A program made the position numbers and the translations under genes. From Alphaproteobacteria bacterium (GTDB lineage Bacteria; Pseudomonadota; Alphaproteobacteria; Sphingomonadales; Kordiimonadaceae), in the NCBI GenBank assembly GCA_021774735.1, contig JAJFIS010000049.1:1-51259 (forward strand): 51,259 nucleotides of DNA. The letters run 5' to 3'. The notes under the pieces are model-generated. The model did not search any database, was not told where the DNA came from, and saw only the letters and a list, made by a program, of their open reading frames with translations. This document shows positions 15,684-24,558 of the stretch, one piece after another (position 1 is the stretch's first letter; each line of letters starts with the position of its first letter).

Positions 15684-15887
15684 ATATGACCCCTTTTGGT
15701 TGTTTAAAACAACATATCAGGTGAATTCAATGTGTGGTAGCAAATAATGAACTTTAACGTATAAGTGATATCAGCGTGAAGCAATTCAAAAGTTGGATGC
15801 TTGTAGCCCAAACCAAAAAAGCCCCGCTAGAGAGCGAGGCATTCTTTTAGTAGATATCCACTTGGTGATCCCTACGGGACTCGAACC
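15680..15887 (-). repeat. Diverged direct repeat, right copy, joined to intact tRNA-Glu
   Basis: This is the partner of 14813-15006. It starts at the ATG of the secreted orphan, runs through an AT-rich spacer and a terminator and reaches into the 3' end of the tRNA-Glu gene. Overall similarity by eye is patchy but collinear over nearly 200 bp. Confidence 0.7.
15815..15840 (-). terminator. Rho-independent terminator of tRNA-Glu
   Basis: On the minus strand GCCTCGCT-CTCT-AGCGGGGC pairs as an 8-bp stem with a 4-base loop and one mismatch or wobble, followed by six T residues. Confidence 0.9.
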
Positions 15888-15938
15888 CGTGTTTCCGCCG
15901 TGAAAGGGCAGCGTCCTAGACCACTAGACGAAGGGACC
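15863..15938 (-). tRNA. tRNA-Glu (anticodon UUC)
   Basis: A complete cloverleaf with encoded CCA. The acceptor GGTCCCT pairs with AGGGATC (one G-U), the discriminator is A, the anticodon loop is CTTTCAC giving UUC, and the T-arm CGGGTTCGAGTCCCG is intact. It is transcribed on the minus strand downstream of recJ, with its own promoter-like sequence and terminator. Confidence 0.97.
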
Positions 15939-15956
15939 ATCATTGTGGACGGGGCT

Positions 15957-15985
15957 TAATTAGCTGTCTGATGCCGGTGGGTCAA
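15957..15985 (-). promoter_or_regulatory. Promoter of tRNA-Glu
   Basis: On the minus strand TTGACC (-35) is separated by 17 bp from TAATTA (-10), with the tRNA 5' end about 18 bases further on. The -35 is good and the -10 moderate. Confidence 0.5.
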
Positions 15986-16056
15986 CCTATTTCTTTGAAA
16001 AAAACGCTTCACCCCTAAGCCTATGGATCAAACCTGTCCGAGTGAGACAAAATTGC

Positions 16057-17877
16057 TTAATTCTCATCAAGGCAATAGACGTCGTCCAGCATCATCTCAA
16101 CGCTTACGCGGCCATTCCATTCATTGCGCTTTAACTTGCCAGCAATGTGGAAATGTCGCCCCTGACCGCTGCGCAAGCAATGGCCCAGCGCATTGTCTGC
16201 CGCGCGGAAAGCCATGGCTTTAATGGATGCGCCGTCCTTGCCCTTAAATATCGCCCGGATATGGTCTGCCCCGACGATATCACATTTCACCAAGACAGTG
16301 TCTTGTAGCGCGAACCTTGGCCCGGGGTTGCCGACACCGTAAGGCCCGACCCGCTCAATCGCAGAGATAAGCTCAAGGTTAGCCCCGCCGACCGATAAGG
16401 CCCCATCAAGGGTTAGCGTTGGATCACCGGAGGCCTGCTTAACCTGAGCCGCCATATAGTCTTCTAAAAAGCTTTTGAGCGCTGCAAGTTGATCCGGCGT
16501 TGCGGATAGACCCGCTGCCATGGCATGACCCCCGCCCTTCACGACCAAGCCTTTCTGTGCTGCCTCAATGATCGCTGCACCCATATCAACGCCGCTGATC
16601 GACCGGCCCGAGCCTTTGACCTCGCCGTCCACTTCGCTCAAGACAAAGGTTGGGCGATTATAGCGCTCTTTCAACCGGCTGGCGACAATGCCAATGACGC
16701 CAGGGTGCCAATCCTTGCCCGCTGCAAACACCAAGGTCGCTGGTGCCGCCTCCGGCCCATATTCACGGGTAACAGCCGCAAGCGCTGCTTCTTGAACTTC
16801 AGCCTCAATCACCCGTCGGTCTTGGTTATATCCGTCCAGCTCAAGGGCGATGGCTTTGGCCTCGTCCCAGCTCTCTGTGGTTAGCAAGCGGGTGCCAAGC
16901 GACGCACAGCCCACCCGGCCACCGGCGTTCACCCTAGGCCCCAATATAAAGCCAGCGTGATAGGTGGTCGGTGCCTCGTCAATGCGGCCAACATCCGATA
17001 GCGCCGTCAGGCCAATATTTTGGCGCTTGGCCATCACCTTTAAACCCTGCGCCACGAAAGCACGGTTAAGGCCAGTTAATGGCACCACATCACAGACCGT
17101 ACCTAAGGCAACTATATCCAAAAGCGATAATAAATCAGGCGCGGGTCTATTGGGGCCAAACCAGCCGCGTTCCTTCAACAAGCGGTTCACGGCTACCAAC
17201 ACCATGAAGGAAACACCAACCGCAGCAAGCTGTGTCAAGGCCCCGCTTTCGTCCAAGCGGTTGGGGTTCACCACGGCGATAGCTTCCGGCAATGTGGCTT
17301 CGGCTTTATGGTGATCAACAATGATAACGTCCAAACCTGCATCCGCTGCGGCTTGCAGAGGTTCAAAACTTAGGGTGCCGCAGTCAACGGTAATGACCAA
17401 TGTCACGCCGTCACCCGCCAAACTAAGTAAGGCTGGGGCGTTGGGGCCATAGCCTTCCTGCATGCGGTCAGGGATATAGGTGCGCACCCGCCCACCCGCT
17501 GCGGTCAAATAACGCTGAAAAATAGCCGATGATGTTGCACCGTCCACGTCGTAGTCACCAAAAATGGCGATCTCTTCCCCGTCCATCACCGCGCTTACTA
17601 TGCGCGATGTTGCGCGGTCCATATCCAATATGGTTGAAGGGTCCGGCATTTGGGCTTTGATGGATGGTGTATAAAAGTCAGAAGCACCCTCAATACTAAC
17701 ACCGCGTGCGGCCATTATTTCAGCCGCTTTTAGGGGGATAGAAAGCTGGGCGGCGATGGCCTCTGCGATGCGACCCTCAAAGGGACGCACCTGCCACCTA
17801 TTGCCCAAAGCTGAGCGGCGAACGTTCAGAAAAGCATCCGCCGCATTATTTACTTTATCGGCTTCTTCAGTGTTCAA
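16057..17877 (-). CDS. recJ: Single-stranded-DNA-specific exonuclease RecJ
   Basis: A 606-residue 5'-3' ssDNA exonuclease acting in recombination and mismatch repair. DHH-superfamily motifs are intact: F-G-D-Y-D-V-D-G (107-114) binds the two metals, V-D-H-H (187-190) is the DHH motif, and the DHHA1 domain carries 'VKGGGHAMAAGLSA'. The C-terminal OB domain is present. The start overlaps the glpX stop by 11 bp. The order aminotransferase-hom-glpX-recJ is conserved in alphaproteobacteria. Confidence 0.97.
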   Translation of the reverse strand: MNTEEADKVNNAADAFLNVRRSALGNRWQVRPFEGRIAEAIAAQLSIPLKAAEIMAARGVSIEGASDFYTPSIKAQMPDPSTILDMDRATSRIVSAVMDGEEIAIFGDYDVDGATSSAIFQRYLTAAGGRVRTYIPDRMQEGYGPNAPALLSLAGDGVTLVITVDCGTLSFEPLQAAADAGLDVIIVDHHKAEATLPEAIAVVNPNRLDESGALTQLAAVGVSFMVLVAVNRLLKERGWFGPNRPAPDLLSLLDIVALGTVCDVVPLTGLNRAFVAQGLKVMAKRQNIGLTALSDVGRIDEAPTTYHAGFILGPRVNAGGRVGCASLGTRLLTTESWDEAKAIALELDGYNQDRRVIEAEVQEAALAAVTREYGPEAAPATLVFAAGKDWHPGVIGIVASRLKERYNRPTFVLSEVDGEVKGSGRSISGVDMGAAIIEAAQKGLVVKGGGHAMAAGLSATPDQLAALKSFLEDYMAAQVKQASGDPTLTLDGALSVGGANLELISAIERVGPYGVGNPGPRFALQDTVLVKCDIVGADHIRAIFKGKDGASIKAMAFRAADNALGHCLRSGQGRHFHIAGKLKRNEWNGRVSVEMMLDDVYCLDEN

Positions 17878-18826
17878 TATGCTGGCTCTTCACCCAGCGA
17901 ACCGTTTTTGTTTTGGCGCGCATCACAACGGATTCTGTCTCTATCCCACCGAAATGACCACGGCGTACACCGTGCAGCATGGACCCATCTGTTACGCCGG
18001 TTGCGCAAAAAATAACATCACCAGCGGCTAGTTCTTCCAGCAGATATTTACGGTCAAGGTCTTCAATGCCCCATTTGTGGGCCCGAGCGCGTTCATCATC
18101 ATTGCGGAAAGTTAAACGCCCTTGGAACTGACCGCCGGTACAGCGCAGCGCCGCAGCCGCGAGCACACCTTCAGGCGCACCACCAGAGCCCACATAAAGG
18201 TCAATGCCCGTTGTGGGGTCAGTGGTAGCGATCACACCCGCTACATCGCCGTCTGTGATCAAGGTTACGCCGCATCCAAGGCCCCGAAGTTCCTTAATGA
18301 TCGCAGCGTGGCGCGGGCGATCTAATACGCAGACCATAATTTCATTGGCGGCAACACCTTTGGCCTTCGCAAGCGATGTCACATTATCTGTGATTGACTT
18401 ATCCAGGTCGATAACACCCTCAGCATAACCGCCGCCAATGGCAATTTTATCCATATAAACATCAGGGGCATTCAACATCTGGCCGCCTTCTGATATGGCA
18501 ATAACGGCCAGCGCATTGGGCATGGCTTTGGCGGTCAGCGTTGTGCCCTCTAAGGGGTCAAGGGCAATATCAACCGCAGGGCCACCGGTGCCAACCTTTT
18601 CACCGATAAACAGCATAGGTGCTTCATCGCGTTCGCCTTCGCCGATAACGACCGTGCCATCAATGGGCAATTTATTGAGCGCCATCCGCATGCCTTCAAC
18701 GGCCGCAGCATCCGCTGCTTTTTCATCGCCCCGGCCAATCAGTTTGGCCGCAGCAAGGGCCGCAGCTTCGGTTACCCGAACCATTTCTATAACCAATACC
18801 CTGTCTAGATCTTTTATCGATGGCAT
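17867..18826 (-). CDS. glpX: Class II fructose-1,6-bisphosphatase GlpX
   Basis: A 319-residue enzyme that dephosphorylates fructose 1,6-bisphosphate in gluconeogenesis. Diagnostic blocks are 'VIGEGERDEAPMLFIGE', 'DPLEGTTLTAKAMPNALAVIA' (metal and phosphate site), 'DGDVAG' and 'GSGGAPEGVLAAAALRC'. Full length. It lies between hom and recJ. Confidence 0.97.
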   Translation of the reverse strand: MPSIKDLDRVLVIEMVRVTEAAALAAAKLIGRGDEKAADAAAVEGMRMALNKLPIDGTVVIGEGERDEAPMLFIGEKVGTGGPAVDIALDPLEGTTLTAKAMPNALAVIAISEGGQMLNAPDVYMDKIAIGGGYAEGVIDLDKSITDNVTSLAKAKGVAANEIMVCVLDRPRHAAIIKELRGLGCGVTLITDGDVAGVIATTDPTTGIDLYVGSGGAPEGVLAAAALRCTGGQFQGRLTFRNDDERARAHKWGIEDLDRKYLLEELAAGDVIFCATGVTDGSMLHGVRRGHFGGIETESVVMRAKTKTVRWVKSQHIEH

Positions 18827-18863
18827 GTTTGCCCACCCTCTCGTTTATGTGTCTCAACTATTA

Positions 18864-20165
18864 TTACAAGTCTTCAATGCGTATCATGGTCGGTTGCGTG
18901 GTAACAGCCTCAAGTTTCTCTACTTTAGCAAGTGCATTTACCATAGCTGCTTCCGGCGCTGTGTGCGTCGTCATAATTACAAAAACTTCGTCGCCACTAG
19001 CTTCCCCGTGCTGGATAAGGCTATCAATAGACACGGCCTCATCCCTCAAGATGCCTGTTATATCAGCTATGACGCCCGGTTGGTCAAGTACTGAAAGCCG
19101 AATATAGAAGCGGCTATGATGTTTTTCTATCCCCATGAAGGGTATATTCTCAAGCATAGTAGACACAACACCAAAGGCTGGGCCGAAATTTCCTCGTGCA
19201 ATATCAATGATATCCGCCACCACAGCAGATGCGGTTGGCCCCATTCCAGCACCAGCGCCTTCATAAACGGTTTGGCCAACATGGTCCCCTTCCACCACCA
19301 CCGCATTAATGGCTCCACCAACTGCCGCCAGTGCTGCGTCCAAAGGCACCATGGCAGGATGGACCCGTTGCTCCAACCCTTGAGAGCTTTTTCTAGCGAC
19401 GCCTAATAATTTAATTCGGTATCCCAGTTCTGCGGCATAAGCAATGTCGATAGGTTCAATATGTCTGATACCTTCCACCGTCATGGCATCAAAGGCTGGA
19501 ACGGTGCCAAAAGCCAACGCCCCTAAAATCGCTGTTTTATGCGCTGTGTCGATGCCGTCCACATCAAAAGATGGGTCCGCTTCTGCGTAACCAAGTTTTT
19601 GGGCCTGCTCTAACACTTCCGCAAAGGCCAAATTTTCGCTTTCCATCCGAGTTAAAATATAATTGCAGGTACCGTTTAATATCCCAAAGACTGAGCTAAT
19701 TTGGTTGGCGGCCAAACCTTCGCCCAGTGCCTTAATAATGGGTATGCCACCCGCAACCGATGCTTCAAATTTTAAGGCGGCATCATGTTCTTCTGCAAGG
19801 GCTGCAAGGTCATGTCCATGCACAGCTATCAGTGCCTTATTAGCGGTAACAAAGGCTTTGCCGCTTGATAGCGTCTCCCGCGCCAAAGCTAAAGCGGGTC
19901 CGTCACTGCCGCCCATCAGCTCAACCACTATATCCACACCGTTCTGGGCCGCCAGATCAACTGCATTATCGCACCAAGCAACGTCTGATATATCAATGCC
20001 ACGGTCACGGCTGCGGTCGCGGGCTGATACGGCTACTAATTTCAACGCACAGCCCGTTCGGGCGCTGATGAGGGCTGCATTTTGCTCTAGAATACGCACT
20101 AGCCCAACCCCAACGGTGCCTAGGCCCGCAACAGCAACCCCTAAGGTCTTTGTATCTTTCCCCAT
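18864..20165 (-). CDS. hom: Homoserine dehydrogenase
   Basis: A 433-residue enzyme that reduces aspartate semialdehyde to homoserine on the route to threonine, methionine and isoleucine. The NAD(P) motif G-L-G-T-V-G is near residue 15, and the catalytic region includes 'GILNGTCNYILTRM' and 'GYAEADPSFDVDGIDTAHK'. A C-terminal ACT domain (about 350-430, starting 'YIRLSVLDQPGVIADITGIL') suggests feedback regulation by threonine. The start codon overlaps the stop of the aminotransferase gene by one base, so the pair is translationally coupled. Confidence 0.97.
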   Translation of the reverse strand: MGKDTKTLGVAVAGLGTVGVGLVRILEQNAALISARTGCALKLVAVSARDRSRDRGIDISDVAWCDNAVDLAAQNGVDIVVELMGGSDGPALALARETLSSGKAFVTANKALIAVHGHDLAALAEEHDAALKFEASVAGGIPIIKALGEGLAANQISSVFGILNGTCNYILTRMESENLAFAEVLEQAQKLGYAEADPSFDVDGIDTAHKTAILGALAFGTVPAFDAMTVEGIRHIEPIDIAYAAELGYRIKLLGVARKSSQGLEQRVHPAMVPLDAALAAVGGAINAVVVEGDHVGQTVYEGAGAGMGPTASAVVADIIDIARGNFGPAFGVVSTMLENIPFMGIEKHHSRFYIRLSVLDQPGVIADITGILRDEAVSIDSLIQHGEASGDEVFVIMTTHTAPEAAMVNALAKVEKLEAVTTQPTMIRIEDL

Positions 20166-21388
20166 TATGCCTCATCCTTTTCACTAAGCGACCACGCCTC
20201 TATAATGTTTTCTGCATTACTTAGAAACTGTTTCACATTTCTAGCGGCCTGCCTGATGCGTTGTTCATTTTCCACCAGCGCCATACGGACATAGCCCTCA
20301 CCATATTCGCCAAAACCAACACCGGGGGAAACCGCAACCCCTGCTTCTTGTATCAGCATTTTTGAGAAAGCCATGGAACCCACATGTTTAAAGGCATCTG
20401 GGATGGGTGCCCATGCAAACATGGTAGCTTCAGGGCTTGGGATGGTCCATCCCGCGGCCTTCATGCTATCCACCAAAACATCCCTGCGATGACGATAGGT
20501 GTTTCGGTGAAGATCAATGCAGTCTTGTGGGCCATTTAGGGCTGCTGTGGCTGCCACTTGAATAGGCGTGAAAGCACCATAGTCCAAATAGCTTTTCACC
20601 CGGGTTAAGGCCTCAATTAATGTCTTATTACCCGCAGCAAAACCAACCCGCCAGCCAGCCATGCTGTATGTTTTGGACAGCGACGTAAATTCAACCGCAA
20701 TATCCTTGGCACCGGGAACTTCCAAAACCGAGGGTGGTTTCTCATCACCAAAATATATTTCGCTGTAAGCTAGATCCGACAAGACCCAAATCTGATGTTT
20801 GCGGGCAAAGGCAATGACTTCTGCGTAAAAATCCAGATCAACCATCTCTGTCGTTGGATTAGCTGGAAAATTTAGAATTAATGCTGTGGGCTTAGGCACA
20901 CTGTGCTGAACGGCACGGGCCAGACCCGTCATAAAGTCATGACCTGGCCCCACGGGGATATGATTTACCGATGCACCCGCAATCATAAAACCATAAGGGT
21001 GGATTGGATAACTAGGGTTAGGTGCCAAGATTATATCCCCCGGGGCACTGATCGCCATGGCCAAATTGGCAAGCCCCTCCTTGGAGCCCATGGTCATTAT
21101 AATTTCATTCTCAGGGTCGAGAGATACCCCAAAACGCCGTTGATAATAATCAGCCTGTGCCCGGCGCAAACCTTTAATGCCCTTAGACACTGAATAGCGA
21201 TGGGTTTTCGGATCTTGAACGGTTTCAACTAATTTATCAATAATATGTTGTGGCGTGCCCAAATCAGGATTACCCATGCCCAGATCAATAATGTCATCCC
21301 CGCGTGACCTAGCTGCAGCCTTAATTTGGTTGACCTCAGCAAACACATAGGGCGGCAACCGCTTGATACGGTAAAAACTTTCTTCCAC
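20165..21388 (-). CDS. Class I/II aminotransferase (AlaC / LL-DAP aminotransferase-like)
   Basis: A 407-residue fold-type I PLP aminotransferase. I chose a GTG start at 21388 because CAGGAG lies 8 bases upstream and the family begins with 'YRIKRLPPYVFAEVN'; upstream ATG starts lack this. The PLP lysine is in 'TSLSKTYSMAGWRVGF', and 'LNFPANPTTE' and 'SDLAYSEIYF' are cofactor contacts. Homologues next to hom are annotated as LL-diaminopimelate or alanine-forming aminotransferases; sequence reading cannot separate them. Confidence 0.88.
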   Translation of the reverse strand: MEESFYRIKRLPPYVFAEVNQIKAAARSRGDDIIDLGMGNPDLGTPQHIIDKLVETVQDPKTHRYSVSKGIKGLRRAQADYYQRRFGVSLDPENEIIMTMGSKEGLANLAMAISAPGDIILAPNPSYPIHPYGFMIAGASVNHIPVGPGHDFMTGLARAVQHSVPKPTALILNFPANPTTEMVDLDFYAEVIAFARKHQIWVLSDLAYSEIYFGDEKPPSVLEVPGAKDIAVEFTSLSKTYSMAGWRVGFAAGNKTLIEALTRVKSYLDYGAFTPIQVAATAALNGPQDCIDLHRNTYRHRRDVLVDSMKAAGWTIPSPEATMFAWAPIPDAFKHVGSMAFSKMLIQEAGVAVSPGVGFGEYGEGYVRMALVENEQRIRQAARNVKQFLSNAENIIEAWSLSEKDEA

Positions 21389-21450
21389 TTTAGTCTCCTG
21401 CCAGTGCATGCACACTGCGGTTTGTATATTTTCACAAACCCTACCAATGA

Positions 21451-21479
21451 AAAAGCCGACCCTCTGTTGGACCGGCTTC
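21451..21479 (-). terminator. Terminator after the secreted coiled-coil gene
   Basis: On the minus strand GAAGCCGGTCC-AACA-GAGGGTCGGCTTTTT forms a strong stem followed by five T residues. Confidence 0.85.
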
Positions 21480-21503
21480 AAAATTTTAACGTTTTAATTC
21501 GTC

Positions 21504-22058
21504 TTATTCTTTCTCAACCGGCTCTAAGCTTTGCATCGCTGCTGCAATCGCATGTTCTGCTTCCATCAGGGTGAGGTTAATTTCTGGAATGGTAATATTA
21601 TGCTTAGCCTTTTGGATTTCCTTCAAACGCAGGGCCATTTCCAAACGAAATTCATTAATCCCAGCTTTAGTCAATTCATCTTGCCTTAGAGAATATTCCA
21701 TTTGAATCGCAATTTGTTGCTTTTCGAGTTTTAAAATTTGCGCATATGATAAGGCTGACTGGTCTTCTGCGCGTTTCTGCAGGCCTTTGACCTGCGAAGT
21801 CATATTGGCCAGAAGGGTGCGATAATTAACAGCACTTTGTTCACAGTTATCACCATCTGAATGTTTAGTTTCTGCAATAGATGATTTAGCAGCATTGGCG
21901 CTGTTAAGTTCGCGCATGAAAGAACCAAATTCATTCACGCTGAGCGGCATGTTATCTTCATCTAATGGTTTTGCAGAGGGCGCACCAAAGCCCGTCAGCA
22001 TAATGATCACACCGCTGGAAAGTGCTAACCTTTGAAATGTTTTTAGCTGTCGGTACAT
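21504..22058 (-). CDS. Secreted helical protein of unknown function
   Basis: About 184 residues when started at M-Y-R-Q-L-K (22058), which gives a proper signal peptide ending near G-A-P-S-A-K; the longer frame from 22118 adds 20 residues without reason. The mature part is almost wholly helical and rich in Lys/Glu/Gln ('RLEMALRLKEIQKAKHN'), probably a coiled coil. No family recognised. It has its own terminator and is followed upstream by another secreted coiled-coil gene on the same strand. Confidence 0.6.
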   Translation of the reverse strand: MYRQLKTFQRLALSSGVIIMLTGFGAPSAKPLDEDNMPLSVNEFGSFMRELNSANAAKSSIAETKHSDGDNCEQSAVNYRTLLANMTSQVKGLQKRAEDQSALSYAQILKLEKQQIAIQMEYSLRQDELTKAGINEFRLEMALRLKEIQKAKHNITIPEINLTLMEAEHAIAAAMQSLEPVEKE

Positions 22059-22242
22059 TTTCTTTGCCTTAAATACGTGCCCATACAATCCTATATTATC
22101 CCCAAAAAAGCAAGCCAAACTTTAGGTGTGATGAGGTATTTAACTCTATTTTTTCTTTACTCGCAGCATGAAAAAATGGAGATAGCAGCTGTTGCTATCC
22201 CCTTTTGGTTTCTCGAATGGCATTATTTTAGTGTTTTATGCC

Positions 22243-23031
22243 CTAATCATTTTTCTTTTCCGCTTCTTTCTTTTTGCGGTCAGCCAATTTCTTTTCAAGC
22301 TTTTCTCTTGAGCGACGCAATTCTTCTTCGGCTTTCTTAAGAGCTTTTAAGTGATGCTCTTCCATCTTTTCCATATCAAATTCAGCGTCGACCAACATTT
22401 TTATATGAAATTCCCGCTCTTCACTATCATTTTCGATCTCCATCTCAATTTCGCGGCGGGTTTCTTCAATATCTTCTCGGGCCTCTTCTAGCTTAGCGCG
22501 CAGTTCAATGCGCATTTCCTTCAAATCTGTCTCGCCAAGTTCAAGGTCGCCTAAAGCTTCTTTAATGACAAATTCAAAATTACCACCATCTGGCATGCCG
22601 CGAACCACAAAATTTCCATTCACCGCATTGTTTTCAAGAGATTTTTTTGCGGCCTCTAAACCAATTACAGCACTTTCTAAGGCTGTTACTGCATATTCTT
22701 CTTTGTCTGCCTTTGCCTGCTCTAGCTGGGCTTTAACGGAGTCTAATGATGCTGAAACCTTATCCAAAGCCTCTTGACGTTCCTCATCTGAATGATGCCC
22801 AGCAAAGGCAAAGCCATGCATGCCGCCTTGACCACCTCTTACATGTTTCGCATTTTTACGGTCAATGATCACGACACGCTTTTTTTCTGATTTCTTGTCC
22901 TCTTGCGCAGCTTCCTGATCGTCATAAGCAATGGCGACAGGCTCTGCAGAAAGTGGCGCGCAAGCTATCGCCATCACAGAAACCGATGCGGCTAGCACCA
23001 AGCGCTTGCTCAAATCTAATGGATTTATCAT
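22243..23031 (-). CDS. Secreted, highly charged coiled-coil protein
   Basis: A 262-residue protein with a signal peptide (about residues 10-29, 'LVLAASVSVMAIACAPLSAEP'-type). A Cys within the signal (I-A-C-A) could be a lipobox. Residues 75-130 and 170-262 are dense heptad-like charged helices (E/K/R over 45 percent by eye), with a short Gly-rich stretch between them ('VRGMPDGGNFEF'). No enzymatic motif is seen. It may be an envelope spacer or sensor partner. It is transcribed toward the other secreted helical gene. Confidence 0.65.
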   Translation of the reverse strand: MINPLDLSKRLVLAASVSVMAIACAPLSAEPVAIAYDDQEAAQEDKKSEKKRVVIIDRKNAKHVRGGQGGMHGFAFAGHHSDEERQEALDKVSASLDSVKAQLEQAKADKEEYAVTALESAVIGLEAAKKSLENNAVNGNFVVRGMPDGGNFEFVIKEALGDLELGETDLKEMRIELRAKLEEAREDIEETRREIEMEIENDSEEREFHIKMLVDAEFDMEKMEEHHLKALKKAEEELRRSREKLEKKLADRKKKEAEKKND

Positions 23032-23183
23032 TTCTTATCTTCCTTTATGCTTGCCTGCTACCATTTAAAAAATAGCAACTACATGTTTTTTCACTGTCAT
23101 GAAAAAAATCTACCGCAGATAAAATTTTTGTGAAATAGGAAAACGGTAAATTGAAAGCTCGCTGCGACCAATGGAAAATTGAG

Positions 23184-23591
23184 CTATACTGGTAATAACA
23201 CAGCCGCCACGCGCCTGCCTTCTAATTGCAAGATATTATAGGTGCGGGCTGCAGCGCCGCTATCCATAAGGTCAAAGCCTAAGCTTTGGCTTTTGCACCA
23301 TAGGCGCATATCTCTGGGTAGTGGTAATAACTCACGGCCCATACCAAAAAGAATAAGCTCAATGGCAGGGTCAATAGTTTCCAAGCATTTCAAATCGTCA
23401 GGGGTTAAGGCATCCCGGTCAGACGCCACCAAGGGAAAGACGCCATTGGCCGTTACCACCACACCACCTTCAACGCGCGCGCCACCAATCCTGAAACCAC
23501 CATCGCCGTATCCATCAACCAACAAGCTGCCTTCTGCACTTTCTGGCTTAAAGCGCATGCTTGCTTGGTCTAGCGGCTTGTCCCCGATCAT
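23184..23591 (-). CDS. Mth938-like domain protein (NDUFAF3 family)
   Basis: A 135-residue protein of the Mth938/DUF498 family. The human relative NDUFAF3 is a complex I assembly factor. 'GYGDGGFRIGG', 'ELILFGMGRELLPLP' and 'DLMDSGAAARTYNILQLEGRRVAAVLLPV' are typical. It follows secF by 12 bp, a conserved alphaproteobacterial arrangement, and is probably the end of the yajC-secDF operon. Confidence 0.9.
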   Translation of the reverse strand: MIGDKPLDQASMRFKPESAEGSLLVDGYGDGGFRIGGARVEGGVVVTANGVFPLVASDRDALTPDDLKCLETIDPAIELILFGMGRELLPLPRDMRLWCKSQSLGFDLMDSGAAARTYNILQLEGRRVAAVLLPV

Positions 23592-23603
23592 TACAGTGAT
23601 GCT

Positions 23604-24548
23604 CTAGCGAAATTTGGCGGCACTATCGGCGCTATCTTTATCCGCCAGCATACCTTCACGCTCCACCTTGAATACCAGCAAAATGGGAGACGCGATAAAG
23701 ATCGAACTATAGGTACCAATGACCACACCCCAGATCATCGCAGCTGTGAAGCCTTTGATGACTTCGCCGCCAAAGAAAAACAGCGAAAACAAAGCCAGCA
23801 AGGTCGTGACCGATGTCATAACTGTGCGGCTTAAGGTCTGGTTGAGCGATACGTTTAACAGCTCCTCCATCGGCATTTTACGGTAGCGGCGAATATTTTC
23901 CCGCACGCGGTCATAGACCACCACAGTATCGTTCAAGCTATAACCAACAATGGTCAATAACGCCGCGATAATGGGCAGATTAAACACCAATTGGGTTACC
24001 GAGAAAAAGCCGATGGTCAGCGCAACATCATGCACCAGAGCGATAACCGCACCCATGCCAAACTGCCATTCAAAGCGGAACCAAATATACATCAAAACAG
24101 CAATAACCGCGATGGTGATGGAGAGCGCACCGTCTTGTTTCAACTCTTCTGATACCACCGGGCCAACAATATTTTCCTGCAAATATTTAATATCAGGGTA
24201 AGCCGACGTTAGGGTGCTTTGTACCTTATCAATTGCAGCCTTTTGACCGTCTTCACCGCCAGGCTGTTCTTCGATACGGATCATGGCCTGATTATCATCG
24301 CCGAAATTTTTCACAGAAATATCACCGAGGGACAGGTCACTGAGCAAGCCACGTAACTTTTCGGTGTTAACTTCTTCAGTCAATTCAACATGCAGGGAAA
24401 TGCCGCCTTTAAAATCGATGCCATAGTTTAAGCCACGGGTGAAAAACAAAGCCACAGAAGCCAACATCATCAATATCGATAAAACCATCGCGATCTTACG
24501 GGCACCGAGGAAATTAACTTTTGTATTTTGCGGAACCATTTTTAACAT
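23604..24548 (-). CDS. secF: Protein translocase subunit SecF
   Basis: A 314-residue membrane protein with six predicted helices. It works with SecD to use the proton gradient to help pull proteins through SecYEG. The N-terminal 'GLNYGIDFKGGISLHVELTE' and 'IVGYSLNDTVVVYDRVREN' blocks are diagnostic. It starts 10 bp after secD. Confidence 0.98.
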   Translation of the reverse strand: MLKMVPQNTKVNFLGARKIAMVLSILMMLASVALFFTRGLNYGIDFKGGISLHVELTEEVNTEKLRGLLSDLSLGDISVKNFGDDNQAMIRIEEQPGGEDGQKAAIDKVQSTLTSAYPDIKYLQENIVGPVVSEELKQDGALSITIAVIAVLMYIWFRFEWQFGMGAVIALVHDVALTIGFFSVTQLVFNLPIIAALLTIVGYSLNDTVVVYDRVRENIRRYRKMPMEELLNVSLNQTLSRTVMTSVTTLLALFSLFFFGGEVIKGFTAAMIWGVVIGTYSSIFIASPILLVFKVEREGMLADKDSADSAAKFR

Positions 24549-24558
24549 GATTATCCCC

